Positions 50,353 through 59,751 of a DNA stretch of 64,000 nt are shown piece after piece (position 1 is the stretch's first letter; every line of letters starts with the position of its first letter). The position numbers and the translations under genes were made by a program. Origin of the DNA: Chaunax sp. Z400 (lineage: Eukaryota > Chordata > Actinopteri > Lophiiformes > Chaunacidae); assembly GCA_037577475.1 (NCBI GenBank), contig CM075184.1, positions 2,483,001 to 2,547,000 of the forward strand, read 5' to 3'. Under the pieces are notes generated by a model that was given only the letters and a program-made list of their open reading frames with translations, was not told where the DNA came from and ran no database searches.

Positions 50353-51334
50353 CATCTTTTTTCTAGACACGCCATTCACTGCATTAATCACAGAGATCCT
50401 GGGATCTGAGTTCTGCTAATCAAATCTATCAGAGAGTCTTTACAGTCTTTTAATACAGAACAAACTGATAAGGAACCTTTTTAAGTATTTCATACCCAGC
50501 TCCCCTGTGCCCGTGCCCCCACAGAAACTTGTCACAGGACATCCCTGTGTTTGACAAACTAGAACCACCATCTCTAAACAGAGGTGGGGGTCTACGCCAC
50601 CACCTCTCATCCACATACAATCCAGTCTCCTCAAAAAGTTTCACCACCATTCACACTTGAGTTAAGTGAAACTGAGAACGATGCTAACGACTCACATGAT
50701 GCCCCATTAGGCAATCAAACCACTGGTGTCCTCAATGGCTGGAACATCCCATAATAGTGCTACTGAATCAACTGTAAATGTGTAATGTTAACGTCAACTT
50801 GTTAGAGACCTCAGAAGAGTTTAAATATCGGAAACTTCCCACCAGTCAGTTAGATGTGAAGAAGCCTCTTGGATGAGATGTCTTCAGATGCTAAACAGAA
50901 GTCCAGTTGATTCCCATTCAACCTGCTAGCACTGTCCTGTCCAAGAATGAACAAATCCTACTATGGTGACGCCATGACCCTCCTCTGCCTCTGATTAGCA
51001 TGACGACATTTCTCACAGAGCCCTTCACTGAAAAAAGATCCGACCAGATCTCCCCTTTTAATGACCAATGGGTGGACTGCCTCATCAGACCAGTTCATGA
51101 ATGGATGAGTGATCCACACTAAACAGCTCTGTTCCCCTGACTGGTGGTCCTGCCCTGTGGTGGTCTCTACCCTCCTCAGTACCAACAGATCAAATCCAAC
51201 ACTCTTGTAGCTGGGGGGACCTTGATGAGGATGACCTACCTACTGATTCCAGCTACAGCCTTTGTTTATTTAAAAAAACACTACAAACCCACCTTTCATA
51301 CACCTCTCTAATTAGTCCATTGAAAATCTTCTTC
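50353..51334. other. Intergenic, possible decayed repeat
   Basis: No coding frame could be supported. The segment immediately after 50352 may be further decayed LINE sequence. Nothing else was recognised. Confidence 0.4.
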
Positions 51335-51553
51335 TTGTTGTTATTATTGTTATTATTAGTTATTATTATTATTGTTATTATTATTATTATTGTTATTCAT
51401 AATACTATTATTATTATTAGTAGTAGTAGTAGTGGAGTAGTAGTAGTAGTAGTTTAGTAGTAGTAGTACTAGTAGTGTAGTAGTTTTAGTAGTAGTGAAG
51501 TAGTAGTAGAGTAGAAGCGTAGTAGTAGTAGTAATAGTAGTAGTAGTAGTAGT
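51335..51553. repeat. (TTA)n then (TAG)n trinucleotide microsatellites
   Basis: A TTA/TTG run (about 51335-51419) passes into an imperfect TAG run (about 51420-51553). A second TAG array flanks the other side of the transposon cluster at 58051-58340. Confidence 0.92.
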
Positions 51554-51992
51554 ATCAAATAAGGGTGAAACTGAGAAATATAGACAAAAGCACAGTATAA
51601 ATAACTGCAATACACATTACGTTCAATGTAACATCAATTTGAATAGGTATCTGTAGCATAACTGAAGTGAGTATAGAGAAAACAGGGTAATGCTAAGCTA
51701 ACAATCTAGCTGTCAATTTGTAAACTCAGAAAAGTGCATTCACACAACAAATGGCACATAATATAACACAAATATCATTCCCTAATCTTTTCTTCACAGA
51801 TACTCACAGACGATGCTTTCGAAGGTATAAACAGTAAAAATTACAGCATGAGATGAAAAATGTGACTATCCACCAGAAATATAACTGACAACTAACTGTA
51901 AGATGGCAACTTGCCTACTTCCTGCCAAAGTGCATGTCAAAATAAAAGTACCAATGAAAGTGCAGTATTTCACTTAATCTGAAGGCAGAACA
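51554..51992 (-). mobile_element. Putative 3' LTR of the BEL/Pao element
   Basis: On the minus strand a purine-rich AGGCGGGGAG, a likely polypurine tract, precedes TGTTCTGCC at 51992. About 440 bp of non-coding AT-rich sequence follows, as far as the TAG microsatellite. Position after the integrase C-terminus fits an LTR. Without a second copy to compare, the boundaries remain tentative. Confidence 0.4.
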
Positions 51993-52045
51993 CTCCCCGC
52001 CTGGTATCTGTAAAGATGCCATACAGAGTAAATTTACCCAAGGCC

Positions 52046-52667
52046 TCAGGAATATTGATATACATAAAAATGTCCCTTTAACTTCTTAAGAAGCAAAATG
52101 ACCTCGGACACGGGCCTAAGAAACTTGTTGGTTGATCCTTGCCTGGTCACCTTGAGCTCTACCTTGCAAACTCTTCCATCGACACTGGGAAAGATGTTGG
52201 TAAAGACTGCCATAGGCCAGTCGTTTCTGGTTGTAGAACTGTCCTTTAGAACAACATCACCTTCTACAATGTAAGGAGATGATCCTTGCCATTTGTCAGT
52301 TGTCTTGAGGTATGTTACGGCACCAATGGCTTTGGTTGAGGCATCTGAAAAGATGCAGATTTCTTTTTGCTTGGCGTTTGAGGGAGAGCTGGCTGTGTAA
52401 GCACGAGGGATGTGAAGCTGCTGTGTGTCCTGCAGTGAGTCTGTCCATGCCTCCCACACACTGCATTTTTCTTGTGGCAGTGGGGCTTCCCAGTCAGTTG
52501 CATCTGTAGACAGCTCTCTAAGCAGGAATCTTCCTTGAATAGTGACAGGAGCCACGAAACCCAGAGGATCAAAGAGGCTGTTGATTGTAGAGAGAACTCC
52601 GCGGCGTGTGAACGACTTGTCACTGACAGATGTCTGGAAAGTGATGGTGTCTGTACCAATTTCCCAG
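52046..52667 (-). pseudogene. BEL/Pao RT end, RNase H start, fused to integrase DUF5641
   Basis: Minus-strand reading gives WEIGTDTITF, then TRRGVLSTINSLFDPLGFVAPVTIQG (the conserved RT/RNase H connection of BEL/Pao), then EICIFSDASTKAIGAVTYLK, which holds the first catalytic Asp of RNase H. At about 52285 it jumps to EGDVVLKDS...RNDWPMAVFTNIFPS-DGRVCKVELKV...FLRPVSEVILLL, the DUF5641-type C-terminus of integrase. The rest of RNase H and the integrase catalytic core are missing, and the reading frame stays open across the junction. The 16 residues upstream in the same open frame (52668-52714) come from the piggyBac end, not from BEL. Confidence 0.85.
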
Positions 52668-53041
52668 CCCATAAGAACCCACGGTGACACAGGTGTCTCA
52701 CGTCCTTTAAACATTCTGGAAAGTTCCTTATACAGCTTTATCCTTGACTTTAACTCATGAAGTCCCTAAGTGACACCTACTGAACATCTTGGTGGGTCAT
52801 GTGACAGGTCATGTGACTTTGTGCTCCCATAACAACATTTCCAAGATGTCTGTCTGCCAGGGTATCACATGTGACAGGTCTAGCTAAATTTAAAAAGCTT
52901 GTTTTTGTCGCTGAAGGTAATATTCAAGCCATTTAACAATCCTAATGATTACATAACATGTCCTTTATTACATTTAACCTGTTGTAACCACATTTCTTGC
53001 AGAAGTTGATATAAAACAAATCAGATAAATATCGTGGTGAC

Positions 53042-53125
53042 ATACACTACCAGTCAAAAATTTGGACACAGTTTCCCATTCAAGTGGATGGGAAACTGTG
53101 TCCAAACTATTGACTGGTACTGTAT
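53042..53125. mobile_element. Tc1-like inverted-repeat mini-element (hairpin)
   Basis: Imperfect inverted arms flank a spacer of about 8 bp: ACCAGTCAAAAATTTGGACA at 53049-53068 extending to 53079, against 53088-53118. The outermost bases extend to 53042 and 53125, with TA on both sides. The word CAGTCAAAAATTTGGACACA is characteristic of the terminal repeats of Tc1/mariner elements in fish. It lies inside the piggyBac element, making it a second level of nesting. Confidence 0.72.
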
Positions 53126-53441
53126 ATGTCACATCGGGTCTTTTGCCTTAAAATTGTCACGGAAAAAACCTAGAGACATATATGTCACAATCTGAAAAAT
53201 GATAGTGATCTGCTCAGTTAATTTAGCTGATTCAATAATATTTAGTTAATATATTTTATATTGTTCAATTCAAAGCATATTAAAACAAATCTAAACAAAA
53301 AAGCATGTTATATTAATTAAATTATGAATAAAATGTATAAGGAAACCATTTTCGCCTATCAGTAAATAAAATGAACAAACAAACAAAATATTTCTACCCT
53401 ACGTCAGTCATATTTCAATGTCATTTTGTTTTTTCTGTATT

Positions 53442-54478
53442 ATGAATAACAAGAAGCAGTACAATAAGAAATACAGTGTTCAGGGTGCACTGGCAGTCAT
53501 CCAGGGAAACGACAGTGAGTTTGAGGAATGTGAAGGTGGCTCAGATGAAGACCCTGAAGACCCTGATCACACTCCCAGCAACGAAGACATGGAGAATGAT
53601 GAGTCAAGTGAGTCTGGTGATTCAGACTGTAGTGAATCAGATGATTTAGATGAAGTACCTCAACCAAACCTCAACCACCACTGGTGCTTGAGCTTCTTCA
53701 GCGACAGATCTACCTTGTAGGAACACAAATTGCTTGGCTGGTTGTCAGCTTGAAGATGAGAAAAGTCTTGCCAACAAAGAAAGAGGATCTGGTGATGTGG
53801 AGAAAAAGGGATGCATGGCCATTGCCAATTGGTATGACAACAGATCTGTTACCCTGATCTCATCCTAGTGTGCAGTTGAACCTCATGACAAAGCTCGATG
53901 TCGCAGAAAATCAGACAAAGCATTTGTGGAAGTCAACAGGCCACACATTGTGAAGGAGTAAAACACATCCACTGGGGGGATAGACCTCCTAGATGCATTC
54001 ATTACAAGGTATAAGTACCACATGAGGTCAGAACAGGTACCTCTACCTGTTATGACAAACCATAATGCTAGGCCTTGTTAAAGCATGGCTGATTTATCGT
54101 TGTGACTGTAAACTACTTGGTGTCCACAAGCCACTGAAACAAAGGAGCTTCCAGGCAGAGGTCACAACTAGCCTTATTCTCCTGTGTTCACAAAGGGGTC
54201 GGCCATCACTCAGCGCCACATCTCCACCACCACCTCCCAAGCAAGTTTGTGTTGGAGATCCAGATGATGTTCGCGTGGACCAGTTTGCACACTGGCCTGT
54301 GAAATGTGACAAGCATGGCTGTTGTAAATTCTTCAAAATCAATGCAACCACCACCCTCTGTGAGAAATGCGATGTGCGTCTTTGCTTCGCTGAGGAAAGA
54401 AATTGTTTCAAATGTTTCCATTTGGCCTGGGCTAAACTGCCACACATGCTGATAACAATGGTTCAAACATGGTGCTGA
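53442..54478 (+). pseudogene. piggyBac transposase pseudogene
   Basis: The N-terminal part (53442-53720) is acidic (EFEECEGGSDEDPEDPD and ESGDSDCSESDDLDE), as in PGBD-type transposases. A later frame reads NWYDNRSVTLISS, a stop, VEPHDKARC, DKAFVEVNRPHIVKE, a stop, then GGIDLLDAFITRYKYHMRS, which is the transposase block holding the last catalytic Asp. It ends with an open segment (54065-54478) carrying the Cys-rich C-terminal domain (C-DKHGCCKF, CEKCDVRLCF, ERNCFKCFH). Most of the DDE core is deleted and there are several stops and frame changes, so it cannot be an active cut-and-paste enzyme. Confidence 0.85.
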
Positions 54479-54965
54479 GGATACAAAAGTTTTTGTTTCT
54501 ACACTTTTTTAAAAATATGTGTTTTATCAAGTTGACTAGATCAGTCTGTTGCTCAGTTTTCTAGAGCTACAGTAACTTGTTGAGAAGACCTCCAATATGA
54601 GGCAGTCTTATTTATTTTTACTCAGTTTGCAAAGTTTTGTGTTGAAAAACAAATCTGAATAATAGATTTTGTTGTTAAACCTAAGAAGCAAAGTTCTAAT
54701 TTTGTTGAAATGCACATAAAAATACAAATCTTTGTTACCAAACAGGAAAAAACTGTCAGGCTGATTCATTCTCAAATGAAAAATAAATTGACCATTAAAG
54801 CCCAATGTGACATATATGTAACATTTCAGATCTTTGACACTGGGGGGAGGTATTTTGAAAAAAATGTCAGAAATGTGTTCTGTGTGGTCTATTTAGTCTG
54901 TGTTATGTCCCCCATAATTTTCCTTGAAGGAGAAATAGGTCCAGGTTCTTATGGGTTAATTAAAC

Positions 54966-55340
54966 CAAGGCTGCGTTGCTTTGGGATGTCTTCTCCACCA
55001 GGGTCAAGGTCTTTGATGTCTTTTGCATGGTCTTCCTGTGGAAACGCTCTCAAGACCTTCAGACTGTTTGATGTGATCTTGTGAAGCCTCAAGTTGGACT
55101 CTGAGAGAAAAGCTTGGGTCCTCTTTAACAGGCTGATTGCTTCCTCCTCGGTTTTTCAGTGAGATGAGTGCATCGTCCACGTAGAACTCGCGCTCTACAA
55201 GTTGTCTAGTGTCTGAGCCATGTTGCTGTTCACCTTTGATGGCTGCTCTTCTTAGACTGTAAATGGCCACTGCTGGAGAAGGACTGTTCCCAAACACATG
55301 GACTTTCATCCTGTATTCGACGACATCCTTCCGAGGGTCA
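54966..55340 (-). pseudogene. BEL/Pao reverse transcriptase central fragment (FYVDD)
   Basis: Minus-strand reading gives SNDPRKDVVEYRMKVHVFGNSPSPAVAIYSLRRAA and then LVEREFYVDDALISL, which contains the RT catalytic YVDD box. Just after it a frame change is needed to continue as EEEAISLLKRTQAFLSESNLRLHKI, RAFPQEDHAKDIKDLD and KQRSLGL, where the piggyBac element begins. The RT N-terminus is absent: protease sequence joins directly at about 55340, indicating an internal deletion. Confidence 0.85.
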
Positions 55341-55344
55341 TTGG

Positions 55345-57356
55345 AGAGTAACCGCAGGTGTTGGGATTTCATCACGATTGTCTGGGATGTCGTTACATTC
55401 AATCAGTTCTGGAAGTGCAAGGCTGACTCCTCCATTTGACCCTTCGATCAACTAACCAGTTGCTCTTCTGCCTGAGCTCTCTTTCATGCCAGCGCAGGTC
55501 CTCAACGAATATTGGGATGTATTGCCATGGATGTTGAACAGATCGAAAAGCTCTGACCTGGCTAATGATCTGTTACTCTGGTCATCGAGCATAGCATACA
55601 TGTTAACTGCATTCTCTGGCTTCCCTTTAGGATGCACCTTGACTAGGCATATCTTAGCACAAGACTTTCCTGCGAGGTCACTGCCACAAACCTCGGTGCA
55701 CTGAGAGTTCACAGCAGTCAGTGAAGTGTCCTCTTTTTCCTCCTCCCCGCCGTCCTCTGATGGTGACCTTGAGACTGTAGGTGCCCATGGCGGTGGACCA
55801 GGATGTAGGGCTGTGAGGTGGCCGTTGCTATTGCATTCTTCGCACTTCAGTACGGCTTTGCAGTTGTGAGCAAGATGAGAAGATGATGAGCAGCACCTGA
55901 AGCAGATTCCTTGCTCTTTCAGGTAAACTTTGCGTTCCTCTATGGGTTTCAGTCTGAAGCCACGACACTTCCTCAAAGGGTGAGGCTTATTGTGGATAGG
56001 GCAGTGTTTAGCTGGATCCTCTTTGGACTCTGTTTTATTCTGGGGGGCAGTAGTGGAAACGTTAGTCTTATGCACTGACACTGGGGCTCTGACGTTGATG
56101 TATTTCTGGGGAGGTTTCTCATTCCATTGGGAGCTGTTTCCGGAAAGAACAAAACTGGGGTCGTTTCTAGTTTTGGCTTGGTGGCAGATGAAATGGGAGA
56201 AGAAAGAGAATGGCGGATAGGACACGACATGGTCTTCCTTATACTTTGAGCCCTGAGAAAGCCATTTCGCCTGCAAGCTATATGGCAACTTTTCTACAAT
56301 GGGGTTGATGCCGTGGGCGGTGTCCAAGTAAGCTAAGCCAGGAAGATAGCCATCTTCTTTTGCTGAGTGCAGCTCCATTAAGAGATCCCCAAGTTCTCTT
56401 AACTTCAAGTTGTCTTTACTCGAAATCCTGGGAAAGCTGTCTAGCTTCTTAAAAAGGGCTCTCTCTATCTATATAAGCCATTTGGACAGCAAGTCCAACT
56501 CTTCACTGGCGGTAAGATCCAGGTCTCTGATTGCATTTAGGAAAGATGATCTCCATGCTCTATACCTTTCTAGACGGTTGTCAAAGTGAGATAGGCCAGT
56601 GCTCACCAGCTCTTTGGGTGCCAGATACTTTGCTATTTCCATCATACCAGGAGACTCAGAATGAGGTACCTGTGTGTGAGAGGTGTTGAACCTGGGCTGT
56701 TGATTCCACTCATTGTTGCTCATTCTACGGAATGATCTGTCCCTTTTAACAGTGATAGGATTTCCCTGTTGTTGTTGAAAGGATGAGTGTGTGTCATGCG
56801 GTACATTTGACCTTTGCTGCGAGGTAAGTGCTGAGGGGTAGGCATTGACTTCATAATGCTCGTTGTTGTCTCTCTCCAAAGGGTGCTGAGAAACATTGGA
56901 TGCAAACTGAATGGGGCACTCTGACCCCCGCCCATGTGGTGAGTTTATGTTTAGCTCAAACTGCCGGCTAAGGCGTGAGGTTTGGTCCCTCGCATAATTA
57001 TTCACACGTTCATATGTGCCTTGCACTGTTGCTGGGCGGCTCCTTTTGCTGCAAAGGGATTGGGCTTCATGTCCTGCTGCTGCCTCTAATATCTCTGCCT
57101 GGGCAATAGCTGCTGCAGCCTCTTTTTCGAGGTGAAGGGCATCCAACTTAGCTTCCATTTTAGCTTTGTCGACTTTAATGGCAATTTCCATTTCTGCGAA
57201 TGTGGCACGTGCTCGTGCAGCCTCTGCCATCGCTCTTGCTTGTGCTGCGGCAACACTAACTGACTATCTTGATGATCGTGATGAGCTGGTGCGTTGTGAA
57301 CCCACGTCAGATGCTCCATCTTGTGGTGTAGAGGGCCGAGAATACTTCTGTTCCAT
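55345..57356 (-). pseudogene. BEL/Pao gag-protease with in-frame stops
   Basis: A minus-strand frame starts with ATG at 57354-57356 (MEQKYSRPSTPQDGASDVG). It has an Ala/Lys/Glu-rich, probably coiled-coil segment, a DUF1759-like region (HFDNRLERYRAWRSSFLNAI, LKLRELGDLLMELHSA) and Cys/His knuckles (CFRCCSSSSHLAHNC, CEECNSNGHLTALH). The protease has the LDDQSN active-site motif and then, after a frame change, LPELIECNDIPDNRDEIPTPAV. Stops interrupt the frame at 57264-57266 and 56469-56471, each with homologous sequence continuing in the same frame on both sides. A further stop at about 55452 precedes the frameshift in the protease. Gag would form the particle and bind RNA; protease would process the polyprotein. 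Confidence 0.85.
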
Positions 57357-57648
57357 GGTGTTTGTTACTCACTGGTATCTGCTGCTGTAGCGTTGTTTAG
57401 CCAGCTGTGTACTCGTCTTTTCACTGAAGTGATAACATGGTATAATTAGGTATTTTCGTTTTACTGTGTTTCCATTTATTATTATTTTTTGCTATATATT
57501 TCTTTTCCTTGTTGTGAAAACTCATGCAATTTCAAGTTACAAGTAAATGACTGTAGAGTAGCATCAGATAACAGAAACTCTGATATTTTAACCAAATATT
57601 TTAACCAGATTTTAAAGTAATCCCCAAGTATGTTGTGTTGACACTTTG
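57357..57648. other. BEL leader or flanking sequence
   Basis: This is AT-rich sequence between the gag start and the putative solo LTR. It may be the untranslated leader of the BEL element, but no primer-binding site or 5' LTR was identified. Confidence 0.35.
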
Positions 57649-58050
57649 TGTCAAAAGGGAAGAAATGTGGAAGAAATCTGTGTATGGATTAGAACATTTC
57701 TGCATGTCTGCACAGGAGGTCAGAAGAGGGTCGATTCTCTTTGCCTGGAAGGTGGGGTGATCAGGAGATGAGGGCAATTCGCTATTGTTTCATGAGATGA
57801 GGGAATTCTCTTATGATTATGATTCTCTTATGAAGGCATGATTTACAGCTGTAATGAAGTATGCATCTGTTGTCTTGTGGTCCCTGAGTGTATATAAACT
57901 GAGAGAATCTGATAGTTGGGAGGGAACACTCTCCTAAGGTCTTCCCTCCATGCTGCATGTATTAAAGAGATCTGGTTCATCACACCGAGTCTGTAATTCT
58001 TCAGAGAATTAGCATCTCTCAAAATTTGACAAGGAAGAATTTCCCTTACA
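57649..58050 (+). mobile_element. Putative solo LTR (retroviral or Gypsy-like), plus orientation
   Basis: The block starts TGTCAAAAGGGAAG and ends GAATTTCCCTTACA, giving TG...CA ends with partly inverted termini. It contains a TATA box TATATAAA (57891-57898) followed 63 nt later by ATTAAA (57961-57966) and then a U5-like segment. The promoter/polyA order supports an LTR on the plus strand, opposite to the BEL element. No clear target duplication was seen (CTTTG against GTAGT), so the edges are tentative. Confidence 0.45.
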
Positions 58051-58340
58051 GTAGTATTAGTAGTAAAAGTAGTAGTGTAGTAGTAATAATACTAGTAGTG
58101 TAGTAGGAGTAGTAGTACTAGTGGTACTACTAGTCGTACTAGTAGTAGTGTAGTAGTAGTAGTAGTAGTGTTAAAGTAGTAGTAGTGTAGTAGTAGTAGT
58201 AGTAGTAGTAGTTGTGTTAAAGTGGCAGTAGTGTAGTAGTAGTAGTAGCAGTGGTAGTGTAGTAGTAGTGTAGTAGTAGTAGTCGTTTAGTAGTAGTAGT
58301 CATAGTAGTAGTAATAGTAGTACTAGTAGTAGTATTAGTG
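58051..58340. repeat. (TAG)n trinucleotide array, imperfect
   Basis: This is about 290 bp of TAG repeats with GTG, TCG and AAT interruptions. It resembles the array at 51420-51553 on the far side of the transposon cluster. Confidence 0.93.
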
Positions 58341-58342
58341 AT

Positions 58343-58388
<46 letters not shown>

Positions 58389-58660
58389 ATATATTATATT
58401 AGTGATATGATATACTGTATTGATATATACTATATTAGTTATAAGATATGATCTATATATGATTCTATATTAGGGATATAATAAGATATTATAAGATATA
58501 AGATATATATACAGTATATATATACTGTAAATATATATATATATCATATCACATCACTAATATAGTATCATATATATATATCATATCAGTAATATAGTAT
58601 CATATATATATGATACTATATTAGTGATATATGATATATATATCATATTTATTATATTAG
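58341..58660. repeat. AT-rich palindromic repeat region
   Basis: A perfect (TA)n run (about 58346-58384) is followed by nested AT-rich inverted repeats. It includes a 34-bp perfect palindrome at 58590-58623 centred on CATATATATATG. Larger arms (58553-58578 and 58603-58628) read ATCACTAATATAGTATCATA against its complement. The whole block can fold into hairpins. Confidence 0.85.
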
Positions 58661-59280
58661 TGATGGTAATGAAGGCCCTCTCAATACTAGTTGTGGCATT
58701 TGTATGTTGTTTCATGGTTGATATTAAGTGCTAGTCAATGAGATAACTCACACATGAAGCATTAAATGTTTTATTGAAAACATGGCATGTGATAATTATT
58801 GTTTGTTTGCCTCAGCTGTAGTTGATTTAGGGCTCCACCTGTGAAGACAAACACATGTAGTGTCACTGGTGTGGTAACATCAACATAATGTGCTCATTAT
58901 GGTATCATCATTTGAGATGCTACATTAAATGTGATATTAAGTGTTGTGTGTTGGTATAGTTTAGAGTAGTGTATGCTGTCACTCACCTTTGTGTCTCCTC
59001 TCCAGGGTGTTCGGTCTAAAAGAGTCCCCAGCTATCTGAGCACCAATTTAAAGGTTCCAGGAGATACTATGAGGTGAATTAGTGCAGGGGTGGTAGTCCA
59101 CTTTACACTGCATTTCTTAGGTTATCTGACAATATTGTAATGAATAACATAAGTTAAGAACTTGCATTATAATTGGCATTAGTGTGTGAAATGATATTAT
59201 TCTTAATGAATTCTTGTTTTTTTTTGTTTATTTAGATATTGTATTCATCCCACAGGGGGAATATATAATATATTCTTGCA
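58661..59280. other. Intergenic, no gene recognised
   Basis: AT-rich sequence; possibly part of an older transposon, but nothing could be named with support. Confidence 0.4.
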
Positions 59281-59345
59281 AGGACCTCAGAAAGACTAGC
59301 GGTCATTAAATTTGCAGCTAATGGGGATCCTAATAAAACAATTTT
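59281..59345 (+). mobile_element. LINE/SINE-type 3' tail fragment
   Basis: The segment with GCAGCTAATGGGGATCCTAA followed by TAAAACAATTTTTTT is the recurrent 3' end of a dispersed teleost retroelement. Only the tail is present. Confidence 0.45.
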
Positions 59346-59578
59346 TTTAAACAATATGTTTTTATTAGTGCATTTTGTTGCGTTGATTCTTTTTAATGTC
59401 AAGGCAGGGATACATTTCCCTATACTGTGGTAGGGGCTAGACATTTAGGCCAGTGGTCCACAGTAAAATTTAATGTGTAAAGTAAAAATGTAATGTCTTC
59501 ATTGTGGGTGAGAATAAAACACTTTGTTGGTCTGCAAGTAACCTCTGCCTCAAGCTTCCTGTTTTGAAGTCCTGCCGC

Positions 59579-59697
59579 TACACGGAAATCCTAACAGTGA
59601 CATGATATAATATATGATATATATCACCAATATATATATGTCATATTATTGATATATATCATATATTATATCATGTCACTGTTAGGATTTCCGTGTA
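59579..59697. repeat. Perfect 48-bp inverted repeat with 23-nt spacer
   Basis: The left arm 59579-59626 and right arm 59650-59697 are exact reverse complements over 48 nt. The arms include CACGGAAATCCTAACA and its complement TGTTAGGATTTCCGTG. The spacer is 59627-59649. The left arm's end resembles an LTR terminus (an AATAAA lies about 80 nt upstream and the unit ends CCTAACA), so it may derive from two LTR ends facing each other. Perfect identity of the arms implies recent origin or continuing correction. Confidence 0.95.
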
Positions 59698-59720
59698 TGT
59701 CTCTCCCCTGTCCTGCTGCA

Positions 59721-59743
59721 TATATATATATATATATATATGT
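59721..59743. repeat. (TA)n microsatellite
   Basis: This short TA run lies right of the inverted repeat. Its right end and following bases (59732-59751) repeat 20 nt of the inverted-repeat spacer (59630-59649) exactly. Confidence 0.9.
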
Positions 59744-59751
59744 CATATTAT

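Larger units (their letters stand above)
52668..54955 (+). mobile_element. piggyBac-like DNA transposon, degraded, inserted in BEL RT
   Basis: The ends are a 12-bp perfect inverted repeat, CCCATAAGAACC at 52668-52679 and its complement at 54944-54955. The right end abuts TTAA (54956-54959), the piggyBac target. The left side lacks the matching TTAA: BEL sequence TTTCCCAG meets CCCATAAG directly, so a few bases were probably lost. BEL RT reads up to RSLGL on the right and resumes at WEIG on the left, which places the insertion inside a once-continuous RT. The interior holds a broken transposase on the plus strand and a Tc1-like hairpin. Total length is 2,288 bp. Confidence 0.8.
51554..57356 (-). 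mobile_element. BEL/Pao LTR retrotransposon remnant, interrupted by piggyBac
   Basis: Read on the minus strand, the order is gag, protease, reverse transcriptase, RNase H, and the C-terminal DUF5641-like part of integrase: the BEL/Pao order. Two internal deletions are visible, one between the protease and RT centre (near 55340) and one between RNase H and the integrase C-terminus (near 52285). A piggyBac-like element sits inside RT (52668-54955). Three in-frame stops or frameshifts are seen in gag-PR and RT. A PPT-like GGCGGGGAG and a TGTTCT start suggest a 3' LTR at 51554-51992. No matching 5' LTR was found beyond 57356. It is inactive. Confidence 0.85.

Noticed and set aside
52668..52714. 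N-terminal residues MFKGRETPVSPWVLMG as part of BEL RT
   Set aside because: These bases belong to the piggyBac terminal region. BEL-like sequence begins at WEIG.
53442..54478. Domesticated piggyBac-derived host gene
   Set aside because: Several in-frame stops and frame changes in the region between the two open ends, and most of the catalytic core is missing.
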